DNA of 64,000 bases from CAJWOS01 sp964502005 (lineage in GTDB: Bacteria; Myxococcota_A; UBA796; UBA2385), in assembly GCA_964502005.1 (NCBI GenBank), contig CAZCUX010000002.1, positions 124,001-188,000 on the forward strand. The letters are read 5' to 3'. Below, piece after piece: positions 52,698 to 62,590 of the stretch. A program made the translations under genes and the position numbers. Positions within the stretch are counted from its first letter, which is position 1; the number at the start of each line of letters is the position of its first letter. Below the pieces are notes generated by a model. That model saw only the letters and a list, made by a program, of their open reading frames with translations, made no database searches and had not been told where the DNA came from.

Positions 52698-53507
52698 ATG
52701 AACCGAACCCGCATCCCCCCTCTCTCTACGGTCGGCCTCGTCCTTCTTTCGGCTACCGGCTGCAAACCTCCCCCCCCTGCGCCGGAAAAGCTGGAAGAAC
52801 TCGCAGACTATATCTTTGCACACGCCGATGACGAAGACCAAGCAGAGCTCTCCAACGGCCTCGACAACTTGGATGCGTGGCTCGGCAAAGGTGGCAACTT
52901 GGAGTCCACCACCGAAGGCTACACGGTCAGCCAACTCAAAGAAAGCTCGGTCAGCGACCTCGGCCACAAAAACACCGATGTATCGAAGCTCATCGGAGCT
53001 GCCGTCGCCATTCGCCACACGGCCACGATGAAAGAAATCGCGAAGACCACGGTTGTGGCCGATTGGAGCGAAGTCGCGAAGGGAACCTACGCGGAATACA
53101 CCCGCAACTACAACAACGGCCCCAACTGCTTTCCCGACAAAGACTGCCTCGAAGTCAAAGCGTCGGCCTATTCGTTGTCGAGCTGGGCGGGCCTCATTGA
53201 CGTCGAGTCCAAAAACAAAATCGACTGGCGTTGGGTCTTTTCTGAAGAATCCGAGACTTGGTACCTTGTGCACCGGAGCTGGCTCAAGGAGCCCGCCACT
53301 GTCACGCCGGACAACCTTGGCATCGAAGTATATGCCCAGTATTTCTTGGGCGTCGCGATTCCCGGCAAAAACGAGTCCGTTCGCCTGATGGTCACCTGGA
53401 TTGACTCCGAGTACGGGTCCATTCCGATGTCCGATGACACCATCAAAAACAACATCGTTTCGTCTCTGCAAGACCAGGGCGACGCGATTGAAAAGTGGAA
53501 CGAATAG
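52698..53507 (+). CDS. Lipoprotein of unknown function
   Basis: The 269-residue protein has a lipobox LSATGC (Cys22), a Pro-rich linker and a mixed helical/beta domain (ELADYIFAHADDEDQAELSNG, VADWSEVAKGTYAEYTRNYN, IDWRWVFSEESETWYLVHRS). Two Cys in NCFPDKDC probably form a disulfide. AAGGAG lies seven bases before the ATG at 52698. No family was recognised. It is transcribed alone. Confidence 0.6.
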   Translation: MNRTRIPPLSTVGLVLLSATGCKPPPPAPEKLEELADYIFAHADDEDQAELSNGLDNLDAWLGKGGNLESTTEGYTVSQLKESSVSDLGHKNTDVSKLIGAAVAIRHTATMKEIAKTTVVADWSEVAKGTYAEYTRNYNNGPNCFPDKDCLEVKASAYSLSSWAGLIDVESKNKIDWRWVFSEESETWYLVHRSWLKEPATVTPDNLGIEVYAQYFLGVAIPGKNESVRLMVTWIDSEYGSIPMSDDTIKNNIVSSLQDQGDAIEKWNE

Positions 53508-54006
53508 GCTCCCTTCCTGTTCGTGCCCACTTGCCCGTGCGCGCCAAGTGCGTCGAATTGAGCGATGAATCGCCCCTGCGGGACCATCCACGCGGGCTGC
53601 TAGGGCCAACGCTCATTCGCCAACGCCTGCGTACCCTCCTGCCTTGGGTTTTGATGTCACGCCGCAGGCCGCTCCCTCTCCAGCCGCGCAAGCGCGACGG
53701 GTAGGGCCTTGAAGAAGGGCGCGTCTGCCGCGGGTGCCGCCACCAAAAGGTAGACGACAGGACGATATACGCGCACGAATCCGTCGCCCATCCAACGACG
53801 CTTCGATTGCCGCGCCGTTCGTGAGCGACTGGCGCCGACGAGGCCGCCGCAGCGCAATCCTGGCGCACTCGACCCAGCGTAAACTCCAGGTGCCCGTCCT
53901 TTGTGAACACGGGCCTGGACCTTCTGTGCACGCCCAAAAAAGGGAAAGGGCGCACCCCCTCCCCTACTCCGCTCCCGCAGGCCGGCAGTCCACCGGCCTC
54001 TCGGGG
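53508..54006. other. Convergent intergenic region with hairpins, no clear gene
   Basis: Between the lipoprotein and sucB there are two perfect inverted repeats: CACTTG/CAAGTG (53528-53550) and GCCTGCG/CGCAGGC (53625-53669). A minus-strand frame ending at 53657 could encode a 44-residue hydrophobic peptide, but nothing supports translation. Confidence 0.4.
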
Positions 54007-55239
54007 TCAGACTTCTAGCAGAATGCGCTCGGGATTTTCCACACACTCCTTCACGCGCACCAAGAAGCCCACCGCCTCACGTCCGTCAATGATGCGGTGG
54101 TCATACGACAGCGCCACATACATCATCGGCCGGATTTCAATGGCGTTCCCCACTGCAATCGGGCGCCGCTGAATGGAGTGCATCCCCAAAATCCCCACCT
54201 GTGGCGGATTGAGAATGGGGGTCGACATCAACGAGCCGAACACGCCGCCATTCGAAATGGTGAACGTGCCATCCTTGAAGTCATCGAGCTTCAATGCACC
54301 ATCCCGACCGCGGTTGGCAAGCTCCGCAATCGCGCCTTCGGTCTCCGCGAGGCTCAAGCGGTCAGCATCCCGCACCACAGGCACCATCAAGCCGCGGTTC
54401 GTCGAGACGGCCACACCGATGTTGTAATAGTGCTTGTAGACGACCACGGGCCGGTTGGGGTCTGAATTGTCAATCTCGGCATTGACCGCCGGGAAGGTCT
54501 TGAGCGCCTCGATGACCCCCTTCACAAAGACCGACATGAAGCCGAGCTTCATACCGTACTTCTTCACGAACACGTCTTGGTATTGCGACCGAAGCGCCAT
54601 CACCCGCGACATGTCGATTTCGTTGAAGGTCGTGAGCATCGCGGCCGTGTGCTGTGCTTCCACCAAGCGCCGTGCGATGGTCCGGCGCAACGGGGTCATC
54701 GGAACCCGCTCGACACGGGAGCCATCGTCTATCGGTGCAGCCACTGCGACACCGATGTCCGCGGCGGGCGCAGCGGCGATTGGCGCGGGAGCGATAGACG
54801 CAGTGGATGTCGGCGCAGCAGCCGCGACGTCTTTGGCCAAGACGCGCCCACGCACGCCGGTTCCCGTGACTTGACCGATGTCCACGCCTTTTTCGGCGGC
54901 AGCCTGACGGGCCGCAGGACCCGTCTGTGGTCCTTTGCCCCCTTGCGCGGGGGCCTCCGGGACCACCTCCGGCACGACGTTGGCGCCCTCGCCCGCAACG
55001 AGAACGGCCACCGGAGCCCCAATCTGCACTTCGTCCCCTTCCTCCGCAAGGATTTCGACGACGGTACCCGACGAGGGTGAAGGCACTTCGAGCGTCGCTT
55101 TGTCGGAGTCGACTTCCAGCAAGGCTTCCCCTTCCCGGACGGTGTCACCGACTTTCTTGAACCACTGCGCGATGAATGCGGTTTTGATGGACTCACCGAT
55201 GGTCGGCACAACCACGGGCGTCCGAGAACTTTCCGACAT
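54007..55239 (-). CDS. sucB: 2-Oxoglutarate dehydrogenase E2, dihydrolipoyl succinyltransferase
   Basis: The 410-residue protein has an N-terminal lipoyl domain with the modified Lys in DSDKATLEV, an Ala/Pro linker, an E3-binding domain (ARQAAAEKGVDIGQVTGTG), and the catalytic core with SYDHRIIDGREAVGFL (the His and Asp of acyltransferases) and NGGVFGSL. It transfers succinyl groups to CoA in the TCA cycle. The ATG at 55239 follows AGGAG by eight bases. sucA is 74 bp upstream on the same strand; the E3 gene is not in the window. Confidence 0.95.
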   Translation of the reverse strand: MSESSRTPVVVPTIGESIKTAFIAQWFKKVGDTVREGEALLEVDSDKATLEVPSPSSGTVVEILAEEGDEVQIGAPVAVLVAGEGANVVPEVVPEAPAQGGKGPQTGPAARQAAAEKGVDIGQVTGTGVRGRVLAKDVAAAAPTSTASIAPAPIAAAPAADIGVAVAAPIDDGSRVERVPMTPLRRTIARRLVEAQHTAAMLTTFNEIDMSRVMALRSQYQDVFVKKYGMKLGFMSVFVKGVIEALKTFPAVNAEIDNSDPNRPVVVYKHYYNIGVAVSTNRGLMVPVVRDADRLSLAETEGAIAELANRGRDGALKLDDFKDGTFTISNGGVFGSLMSTPILNPPQVGILGMHSIQRRPIAVGNAIEIRPMMYVALSYDHRIIDGREAVGFLVRVKECVENPERILLEV

Positions 55240-55313
55240 GACGGGGAACTCCTGTTTGCCTACGTCTACGGACGGTCCTGCCGTCCCGATACCAAAACAA
55301 TGAACCAAACGCG

Positions 55314-58136
55314 CTATTCGCCCAGCGCGTCATCGATGAGCTTCTGCTGTTGCGCCTTGTGCTTCGCCGGGAAGCCCGTTGCAGGGGCTGACGCAACCGG
55401 GCGCCCCGCATACCGCGGCATGCGCCCCATTGCGGCATAGAGCCACTCGTCCACCATAGGCCAAGCGCCCATGTTTCGAGGCTCCTCCTGGCACCACATG
55501 ACCTCCGCGTCTGCGGGGTACTGCGAAAGCGTCTCGCGAATGAGGTCCGCCGGGAACGGGTAGAGCTGCTCGACACGCACAATCGCAATGTCGGCAATCT
55601 CGCGCGCACGCCGGGCCGCACGAAGCTCGTAGTAGACCTTGCCCGCGCAAAAGACCACGCGACGGACCTTTTCCGTTGCCAGCGCGTCCGTCTCGGGGAT
55701 GACGCGCTGAAAGCGTCCTCCCGAAAGCTCGGCGAGGGTGGATGTGCACTCGGGATGACGCAACAGCGACTTCGGCGACATCACCACAAGCGGCTTGCGC
55801 ACGGCCATCCGCCCCTGCCGCCGAAGCAGGTGGTAAAAGTTGGCCGGAGTCGTGCACGAAGCAACAATGATGTTGTCTTCTGCACAGCTCTGTAAGTACC
55901 GTTCGAGGCGCGCGCTAGAATGCTCAGGGCCTTGGCCTTCGTAGCCATGGGGCAGCAACATCACGACGCCCGAGCAGCGTTGCCACTTTTGCTCGCCAGA
56001 CGCGATGAAGTTGTCGACGATAATCTGCGCACCGTTGGCAAAGTCGCCAAATTGCGCCTCCCAGAGCACGATAGCGTCCGGATATTCCAATCCGTAGCCA
56101 TATTCGAAGCCAAGGACCGACGCTTCACTCAAAATCGAGTTGAAGACTTCGAAGCGCGCCTGTCCTTCCTCCAAATGGTCGAGTGGGAAGTAATCTTCCC
56201 CCGTCCGAATGTGGGTCAGCGCTGCGTGGCGATGGGAGAACGTTCCGCGCCCCGAGTCTTGTCCCGACAGGCGGACGCGAATTCCCTCCGACACCAACGT
56301 TGCATAGGCCGCCTGCTCGCCTACGGCCCAGTCGACAGGCTCTTCACCGTTGACGATGGCCATCCGCTGCACCAAAAGACGCTGCACCTTTCGATGCGCC
56401 ACAAAGCCGTCCGGGAGCGTATTGGCGGCGGTCAGCAGGGACACGAGCTTCCCGTGGTCGAAGCGAGTGTCCACTTCGTCGTGCACACTGCCCGTGACAT
56501 ACGGCGCCCACAAGCCAATCACCGACAACCGCGCGCTGGAGTTGACCTTGGGGTCTGGCAAGTCTTCTCGCAAGCAGTCTTCGAGGCGTGCCAAGCTGTC
56601 GGCGTCGATGCGGTCGGCTTCGTCTTGGGACACGTGGCCGAAGGTTTCGACGAGCTTGCTCGCATACACCGCGCGCGGCGATGGCTTGCGTCGAATGGCC
56701 TCGTAAATCAACGGCTGCGTGAAACTGGGCTCGTCACCTTCGTTGTGACCATGCTTGCGATAGCAATACATGTCGATGACGACGTCTTCGTGAAAGGTTT
56801 GCCTCCACTCCATCGCAAGTCGCGCGACGGCCGCCACCGCCTCGACATCTTCGCCGTTGACGTGGAAAATCGGCACCTGGAGCATCCGCGCGACGTCGGT
56901 ACAATAATCCGTCGACCGTGCGTCCTTCGGAGAGGTGGTGAAGCCGATTTGGTTGTTGACAATAATGTGAATCGTGCCGCCCGTTCGGTACCCCTTCAAC
57001 TTCGACAAGTTGAGCGTTTCCGCCACGATGCCTTGTCCGGCAAATGCAGCGTCGCCGTGAATGAGAATGGGCATCACATGGTCTTCTGCGCCATCTCCAC
57101 GCCGGTCCTGCCGCGCGCGCACGCGCCCCTCCACCACCGGGTCCACCGCCTCCAAATGGGACGGGTTGAAGGCCAACGAAATCGTGACCTCGTGTCCCAA
57201 AGAGGTGCGGTACAGGTGGCTGTACCCCAGGTGGTACTTGACGTCGCCGGAGGTCTCGGCGAGCGGTCCTTGGATTCCGCCTTCGAACTCTTCGACAATT
57301 TGCCGTACTGGCTTGTTGAAGATGTTGGCGAGCACGTTCAAGCGACCGCGATGCGCCATGCCGAGAACGACTTCGTCCACACCCGAGCGACCGGCAGCAC
57401 ACAACAGGAAGTCGAGCAGCGGCACGAGCGTTTCGGCGCCTTCGACACTGAACCGCTTGGTGCCCGGAAACCGATTGTGCAGCAGCCGCTCGAAGTTTTC
57501 GGCATCTGACAGCATACGGAGGGCTTGAATGCCTTGCTCCTTCGTCAGTACCGGAGAATCCTGAAGTGTTTCAAGACGCTGTTGCAGCCAGTTCTTTCGA
57601 TGAATATCGCCGATATTCATGAACTCGACACCAAAACCACTACAGTATGCCTTTCTGCAGCGCGTGATGATGTTGCGGAGCGTCGTGAACTCCGGCACCC
57701 CGTACAACGGCCGCCCCGCGACGGTCGCGTCCAGGTCCGAGGGTTGCAGCTGATAGAACTCGAGGGTGAGCTCCGGGTGGGCCTCGGGAATCGCAAAGCC
57801 GAGAGGGTCGATGTGGGCTTCGCGATGCCCACGCACCCGGTACGCATTGATGAGCTGCGCGACGCCCGTTTGCCGCCGCGCTGCCGCCAGGACCTGCGCT
57901 TGCGTGGCGGGTGCCCCCTGCCCTGCTGGGTTGAACACCGACCGCGCCGCGCGCGGACGAGGGGTCGCTACGGGTGCTTCGCCCGCCGATGCTCCCTCGA
58001 ACAGCCGCGCCCAGTCCGCGGAGACCGACTGCGGATCTTCCTGCCAAGACTGGTACAAAGCGTCGACATATGCAGCATTGTCGCCCGAAAGAAGGCTATC
58101 AGGCACACCCATTGCACTACCGTTTTGCATCTGCAT
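55314..58136 (-). CDS. sucA: 2-Oxoglutarate dehydrogenase E1
   Basis: The 940-residue thiamine-diphosphate enzyme shows the E1 landmarks: N-terminal SGDNAAYVDALYQSWQEDP, MAHRGRLNVLANIF, the cofactor region HGDAAFAGQGIVAETLNLS, IVNNQIGFTTSP, DIYCYRKHGHNE-like IDMYCYRKHGHNEGDEP, and LPHGYEGQGPEHSSARLERY. It decarboxylates 2-oxoglutarate and passes succinyl to the E2 lipoyl arm. GTG 58139 or ATG 58136 may be the start. It heads the sucAB operon. Confidence 0.96.
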   Translation of the reverse strand: MQMQNGSAMGVPDSLLSGDNAAYVDALYQSWQEDPQSVSADWARLFEGASAGEAPVATPRPRAARSVFNPAGQGAPATQAQVLAAARRQTGVAQLINAYRVRGHREAHIDPLGFAIPEAHPELTLEFYQLQPSDLDATVAGRPLYGVPEFTTLRNIITRCRKAYCSGFGVEFMNIGDIHRKNWLQQRLETLQDSPVLTKEQGIQALRMLSDAENFERLLHNRFPGTKRFSVEGAETLVPLLDFLLCAAGRSGVDEVVLGMAHRGRLNVLANIFNKPVRQIVEEFEGGIQGPLAETSGDVKYHLGYSHLYRTSLGHEVTISLAFNPSHLEAVDPVVEGRVRARQDRRGDGAEDHVMPILIHGDAAFAGQGIVAETLNLSKLKGYRTGGTIHIIVNNQIGFTTSPKDARSTDYCTDVARMLQVPIFHVNGEDVEAVAAVARLAMEWRQTFHEDVVIDMYCYRKHGHNEGDEPSFTQPLIYEAIRRKPSPRAVYASKLVETFGHVSQDEADRIDADSLARLEDCLREDLPDPKVNSSARLSVIGLWAPYVTGSVHDEVDTRFDHGKLVSLLTAANTLPDGFVAHRKVQRLLVQRMAIVNGEEPVDWAVGEQAAYATLVSEGIRVRLSGQDSGRGTFSHRHAALTHIRTGEDYFPLDHLEEGQARFEVFNSILSEASVLGFEYGYGLEYPDAIVLWEAQFGDFANGAQIIVDNFIASGEQKWQRCSGVVMLLPHGYEGQGPEHSSARLERYLQSCAEDNIIVASCTTPANFYHLLRRQGRMAVRKPLVVMSPKSLLRHPECTSTLAELSGGRFQRVIPETDALATEKVRRVVFCAGKVYYELRAARRAREIADIAIVRVEQLYPFPADLIRETLSQYPADAEVMWCQEEPRNMGAWPMVDEWLYAAMGRMPRYAGRPVASAPATGFPAKHKAQQQKLIDDALGE

Positions 58137-58891
58137 CACTCAACCAGAAGATGAACGGGTCACTTCGGACCCCAATGCGTTGACTGAACGACGATTCACT
58201 GCCGAAGCACGGATTCCACCCACGCAGCCGGATTTTGCACCGAGCGGTACACGCCGAACTGCGTACGTAGTAGGACCCATCCACTTCTCGTGATTTCGTT
58301 TTGGCCAACCTGCAAACTACCCCCTCCGCCTATCCCGTTCCGTCGGGTCGTCGCGTCGGTCGTCCCAGGGTGGCGGATTCCACGGCACAACGGGGTCCAG
58401 AGCACCGGCACCAATTTCGTCAAACCATACACCTGGTCGAGATTGTCAACCATCACCGAAACACAGTCTGCGCGTTGGCGGGTGCCCACGCGTCTCCAAA
58501 CCGCGCTGGGAACGCGAAACGGCCTGCACGGGCACAACCTTCAAAAGTACTGACCCCGCGCACCTTGACAGACGCGTTTGCTTCCGTTGTTCCCGCGTGT
58601 ATCTGTCTGCCAGTACAAGGAAACAGACCCGTGAACTCCGCTGCCCTCGGACGGGAAGTGCAAGGCGGAGACACGGGTCCTATGGTGTGCCAACCGCGAA
58701 CATCAACGGGTCATTCCGTGCGAATGGTCGACAGAGGCTTGTCAATCAGCTAACGAGAAACGCCACCGGTACACCCGGACCTGCGACCGCTCGTCGCATC
58801 TCGAACCTTGTGCCTGCCGTCTGCAGCCCCCCAAATCTTGCTTTCCCGAACCCAGTTCGCGCGGTGCGAGCTGGTCGCTTGGAGTACGCCC
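58137..58891. other. Long divergent intergenic region with a strong stem-loop
   Basis: This 755-bp interval has no convincing gene. At 58626-58679 GACCCGTG pairs with CACGGGTC and CTCCGC with GCGGAG, separated by a small internal loop (2 and 1 bases), and enclosing 23 bases in which CCC/GGG may also pair. GTCTG/CAGAC overlaps its 5' edge. A minus-strand frame (58196-58537) shows no family likeness. Confidence 0.55.
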
Positions 58892-60022
58892 ATGCTCGTT
58901 GTCGCCCTTGGAATCGCCCTGGCGTCGTCGCCCGCCTACGCCGGGAAATGTGATGGACTCATCCGCCAGGCCGAGACTGTCGAGGGAGCGGCCCTCGTCG
59001 ATACGTTCAAGAAGCTCGTAGCCTGTGACAAAGAGCAGGCTTCCCAAAGCTACAAGGACTCCTTTCTTCGGCGGGCGACCGACCTCGACACCCTCCACGA
59101 CCTCTCCATCACGGCCATCGACGCCGAAGTGTGGAATCCGGTTTGGAAGCAGCTCGAATACGTAAAAGACTACTCCATGCGAAACGAAGTGACGGTTCGC
59201 ATCGGTCAAGAGTGCACCAGCAACGCCAAAATCACCAAGTTCCTTCAAAACTCCTACGTCGCCCTCCGCGACATCGAGTTTGAGCGCTGGAAGAAAGCAT
59301 TTGTGTCGTGCGAAGACGCAGGTCTCGCCGACTGGATGAAGTCCCAGGTGGAAACCCCACCCGCCAAGCAGTTCGACGAAAAGTTCAACGCGCTCGTCGG
59401 CATTTACACTGACAAGCACCGCCAAGCGGCCCTTCCCGCGCTCACCAAAGGCGCGATTGCCGCGGCCGAAGCGGGTCCCTTCGACGTCATCTTGACGCAG
59501 ATGGACGCTGCGGTCACTCCCGAGCTAGGCGCCGAGCTGTCCGATGACGCAAAGGCCGCCCTCGAAGGCGCCCTCGTCGAAGTTGCCACCAATGTCGACA
59601 CCGAAAAAGCACGCGGAGTGGCCGACCGCCTCGCCAACGCAGGCGCAGAGTCCGCCGCCGCGCGGCTGCTTCCCCGCCTCTACCCCGACCGCGTTCAGCC
59701 CGGGCAGCGGTTCTTGTACGGTGCCGCCTCCATCGAGGCAGGCGATTGTGAAGGCACCAAGAGCGCCATTATTCACTATGCCTCCGTGACGGAACCCGGC
59801 AAGCGCTGGAACGTGCTCAAGGATGTCGAAGCACCGATGCGCGCGGCCAAGCCGAAGCTCAAGAAATGCACGGGTGAAGGCGAATGGCCCGTCGCGACCA
59901 CGCCCGAGCCCGCCACCAGCAGCAAAGACATCGAAGCCTGGCTCGCGGACATCGAAAAGAACTGGACCGAAAAGGGCTACGAAGTGAAGGTCCAAAAAGA
60001 AAAAGACGTCGCCCTCAACTGA
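58892..60022 (+). CDS. Secreted helical protein of unknown function
   Basis: The 376-residue precursor has a signal peptide (MLVVALGIALASSPAYAG), then a mature part that is almost all helical with HEAT-like spacing (AALVDTFKKLVACDKEQASQS, EVTVRIGQECTSNAKITKFL, AALPALTKGAIAAAEAG), and a Lys/Glu-rich end. Paired Cys (QECTSN, VSCEDAG, GDCEG, KKCTG) suggest disulfides. GGAG lies seven to eight bases before the ATG. A strong terminator follows by 18 bp, so it is a single-gene unit. No family was recognised. Confidence 0.65.
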   Translation: MLVVALGIALASSPAYAGKCDGLIRQAETVEGAALVDTFKKLVACDKEQASQSYKDSFLRRATDLDTLHDLSITAIDAEVWNPVWKQLEYVKDYSMRNEVTVRIGQECTSNAKITKFLQNSYVALRDIEFERWKKAFVSCEDAGLADWMKSQVETPPAKQFDEKFNALVGIYTDKHRQAALPALTKGAIAAAEAGPFDVILTQMDAAVTPELGAELSDDAKAALEGALVEVATNVDTEKARGVADRLANAGAESAAARLLPRLYPDRVQPGQRFLYGAASIEAGDCEGTKSAIIHYASVTEPGKRWNVLKDVEAPMRAAKPKLKKCTGEGEWPVATTPEPATSSKDIEAWLADIEKNWTEKGYEVKVQKEKDVALN

Positions 60023-60040
60023 GCCGACGGCACCTGCCTT

Positions 60041-60072
60041 CCCCCACCTCCACGGGTGGGGGTTTTGTTTTG
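60041..60072 (+). terminator. Rho-independent terminator after the secreted protein gene
   Basis: CCCCCACC (60041-60048) pairs with GGTGGGGG (60055-60062) around a six-base loop and is followed by TTTTGTTTTG. Confidence 0.9.
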
Positions 60073-60273
60073 GCAGGTCAACGTCGCGGCGCCGGAACGG
60101 AGCGTGCCCGATACCTGCGTTCGCCAACAAAGATCGCCAAAAACTCCTGGCGACCTTGCAGAACGAGCATCGTCGAATAATCCGCCGTGCCACACGCTCG
60201 CTCGAAAACGCCCACCCAACGAAGGCCTCGTCCTCCTCCCTCGTGGAACGCAAGCATCACATGAAGTCGTGGG

Positions 60274-60302
60274 TTGACGTGTCCACCCCCACCTCGTAGA
60301 TT
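60274..60302 (+). promoter_or_regulatory. Sigma-70-type promoter of the 54-residue membrane protein
   Basis: TTGACG (60274-60279) and TAGATT (60297-60302) are spaced by 17 bp, a near-consensus pair that would start transcription ~41 bp before the ATG at 60350. Confidence 0.65.
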
Positions 60303-60349
60303 GGCTTCGCAATTGGGCGACTCCTTCCCCCGCCTCCTTGGATTCCGAC

Positions 60350-60514
60350 ATGGCTCGCTCGCTTAGCGTCAAGCACGAAGAAACTCCGGCGACCTCCTCG
60401 CTGCTCAACTTCTTCCTCGTCCTCGCGTTTGCGTGGATGGGCGTCGCCGCCGTTGCGTCCAGCCTTGCCGGCGCTGAAGAAATTCCCGCCGATGAAGTAA
60501 CCACCGCCAAATAG
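60350..60514 (+). CDS. 54-residue single-pass membrane protein
   Basis: A short gene with a basic N-terminus (ARSLSVKHEE), one membrane helix (LLNFFLVLAFAWMGVAAVAS) and an acidic tail (GAEEIPADEVTTAK). Support comes from context: a good promoter lies 48 bp upstream, a terminator starts 27 bp after the stop, and codon use matches neighbours. TTGGA is a weak ribosome site. It does not resemble a known small-protein family that I can name; it could be an accessory subunit of a membrane complex. Confidence 0.7.
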   Translation: MARSLSVKHEETPATSSLLNFFLVLAFAWMGVAAVASSLAGAEEIPADEVTTAK

Positions 60515-60540
60515 GTGGCCCCGCCAGCGACGCGCCAAGA

Positions 60541-60574
60541 AGCCTCCGCGGACACCGCTGGAGGCTTTTTGTTT
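60541..60574 (+). terminator. Rho-independent terminator, possibly bidirectional
   Basis: AGCCTCC pairs with GGAGGCT and inner GCGG with CCGC (one bulged T), followed by TTTTTGTTT. It also sits at the 3' end of the minus-strand membrane gene, which ends at 60573. Confidence 0.9.
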
Positions 60575-62339
60575 ATCGGTCGGCGTCCGCGCGGAGGGGC
60601 GCGAGCACGGTCAGGTCAAGGTCCTGCCGAAGCGGCCACACGCGGACGCCGCCCTGAAGCTCGATGCCCGGTCCCAAAACAGTATCCAATGCGCGAATGG
60701 GGGTCACCTGCACAGGACAACGCGCGCGGTGCAGCACCACCCAATCGAAGCCTTGGGCCGCGAGGTCGGCCGCCAACGGCGCACCTCGCTTTGCCGATGG
60801 CGTCGGGATTCCCCGCATTTCCGGCCGAGGCTGGTAATAAGGCGGCAAGGTATCGGGCACCAAGCACGCCTCGTCAACGGGGGCAATCAATGCGGAGGAG
60901 TCGAGCAAATCGTCGACACCTTCGTAGTTCTCGGAAATCGGTCGGCCATGGGCGAGCTGCCATCGGGTGTAGGTCCGGGGAGGCGTGTCCACGAATTCCT
61001 TCCGCCCATTGTCGAACGGGAGCTGAATCAAGCCGCCCGTTCCCGGCAACGCCATCAGCGCGGCCGGCGCATCGGGCCGGTAGGCCTGCCGGGGCCACGC
61101 CGTTGGACCGCCAATCCACGCATCCGCGAAAATCAACACACAAACGGCCAGGGTCCAACGCCGGGCGCGCGGGAGATACTCTCCGACCGCAATGCCCGCA
61201 GCGACACCCAAAAACATCGCGGCGGGGCCCGCGGCGCGGTACCAATGAGACATTCCACGCAGTGAAGGTGCGAGGTCCACCAGCCACTTCGCAGGCCCCG
61301 ACCATCCGACCGCGTTGCCACCCACGGTCGGCCAATACCCCGTCGCCAGCAATAAAAACGGGACGGAGAGCGCAAACATTGCCCACACGGCCTTGTGCCG
61401 CCGCCAGAGTCCCACGCAGACAAGCAACAGCAAAACCAGGCCCAGGTACGTTGCTTTCGATGGATTGACCGGTGTGGGGTGCGGCACCACGAAGGTCAGA
61501 ACATCGACGCCAAACACCGGCAGCTCGCCCCAATCCGTGCGCGGTCCGGGCGGTCCGGGCGCAGGAAGCCGCCAGCGCGCCTCCCAGGTGCCCTTTCCGT
61601 CCAAGAGACCGAGAAAAGACGGGAGCACCATTACGAGCGCGATTCCACCTTGGGCCAATAGGCCTACGCGTCGGTGCCGCCACAGGAGCACCGGCACCAA
61701 TAGTGCCTCCACGACCAATCCGTAAAATGCATGGTACCAACCGGACAGCCCGACGGCTCCCAACGACAGGCCAGCAAGAACCGTCCACGTCGCGCCACCG
61801 TCCCGCGCCGCCGACACCAACGCGGCAACGTGGACGAGCATCCAGCCGAGCGTCCAGGACTCGCTGATACCAAAATCAACAACACCCGCGACAAACGGCG
61901 CAGAGCCGCATGCGACCATCGCGACGCGCGCGCCCGCGACGTTTGTAAATCTTCGCGCGAGGCCGTAGGCGCCCGCCATCATCAACGCGAGGTTGAACTG
62001 CTGAAGCAGCCACCAACCGAAAGCGGGACTCAGGACATGTCCCAGCAAGTAGACGGGTAGATTGATTGGGTCCATCAATACAACCGGCACGCCTTTTGGC
62101 GCATTGCCGAGCACCGATGCCCCTGCAAAAAATCGCTGGCCTTCGCGCCAAAACATCCAGAGGTGGTTGTCGGTCTCGCCCAATGGACTGCCCACGATGA
62201 CGTCCCCGCCAAACCGTTCAGGGAACGTCATCGCGACGAGGGTCGCAATCGCAAGCCCCACCGTCCACCCGGCCTCGGCGCGCCTTTCCCGAAACCATGC
62301 GACCAACACATCGCGAAAGGATGCACGAGAAGGACTCAT
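60573..62339 (-). CDS. Large integral membrane protein, GT-C/YfhO-like
   Basis: The 588-residue protein has about eleven to twelve hydrophobic helices in its first ~430 residues, with an early periplasmic loop carrying GSPLGETDNHLWMFW, and then a ~150-residue soluble C-terminal domain (LIQLPFDNGRKEFVDTPPRT, DWVVLHRARCPVQVTPIRA). This is the general layout of GT-C or YfhO-type membrane glycosyltransferases. An acidic GETDNH loop could be catalytic, but no family-specific motif was identified. ATG 62339 has AGG seven bases upstream. Confidence 0.65.
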   Translation of the reverse strand: MSPSRASFRDVLVAWFRERRAEAGWTVGLAIATLVAMTFPERFGGDVIVGSPLGETDNHLWMFWREGQRFFAGASVLGNAPKGVPVVLMDPINLPVYLLGHVLSPAFGWWLLQQFNLALMMAGAYGLARRFTNVAGARVAMVACGSAPFVAGVVDFGISESWTLGWMLVHVAALVSAARDGGATWTVLAGLSLGAVGLSGWYHAFYGLVVEALLVPVLLWRHRRVGLLAQGGIALVMVLPSFLGLLDGKGTWEARWRLPAPGPPGPRTDWGELPVFGVDVLTFVVPHPTPVNPSKATYLGLVLLLLVCVGLWRRHKAVWAMFALSVPFLLLATGYWPTVGGNAVGWSGPAKWLVDLAPSLRGMSHWYRAAGPAAMFLGVAAGIAVGEYLPRARRWTLAVCVLIFADAWIGGPTAWPRQAYRPDAPAALMALPGTGGLIQLPFDNGRKEFVDTPPRTYTRWQLAHGRPISENYEGVDDLLDSSALIAPVDEACLVPDTLPPYYQPRPEMRGIPTPSAKRGAPLAADLAAQGFDWVVLHRARCPVQVTPIRALDTVLGPGIELQGGVRVWPLRQDLDLTVLAPLRADADR

Positions 62340-62590
62340 ACAAAAACCTGCCGACCTTGATGAACGCAAACCGAGTCAGGACAGGTAAACTTCCCCCGCC
62401 CAGCTCTCGGATCCCATTCGACTCGGAAATGGGCACACTTCGACACGAGACCATCGCAAATCGCGACGCCATACCGGTCTCCGCGAATATCGTATCCGAC
62501 CCTCTCGCGTCTCCTCACCCATCGCTTTTCCCCAAAACTCCTGGCGCCTGCCCGCCTCCGGCGCACCGCCTTCCCCCCACCGGAGTTCCT

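Noticed and set aside
53657..54046. Minus-strand 129-codon frame between the lipoprotein and sucB
   Set aside because: Arg/Gly/Ser-rich start, no ribosome site, no family resemblance; only the last 44 codons look protein-like.
55920..57509. 529-codon plus-strand open frame
   Set aside because: Antisense to sucA, with no motif and a His/Arg/Val-rich composition that mirrors the codons of the opposite strand.
58196..58537. Minus-strand 113-codon frame upstream of sucA
   Set aside because: No ribosome site, mixed composition and no recognisable domain; treated as non-coding.
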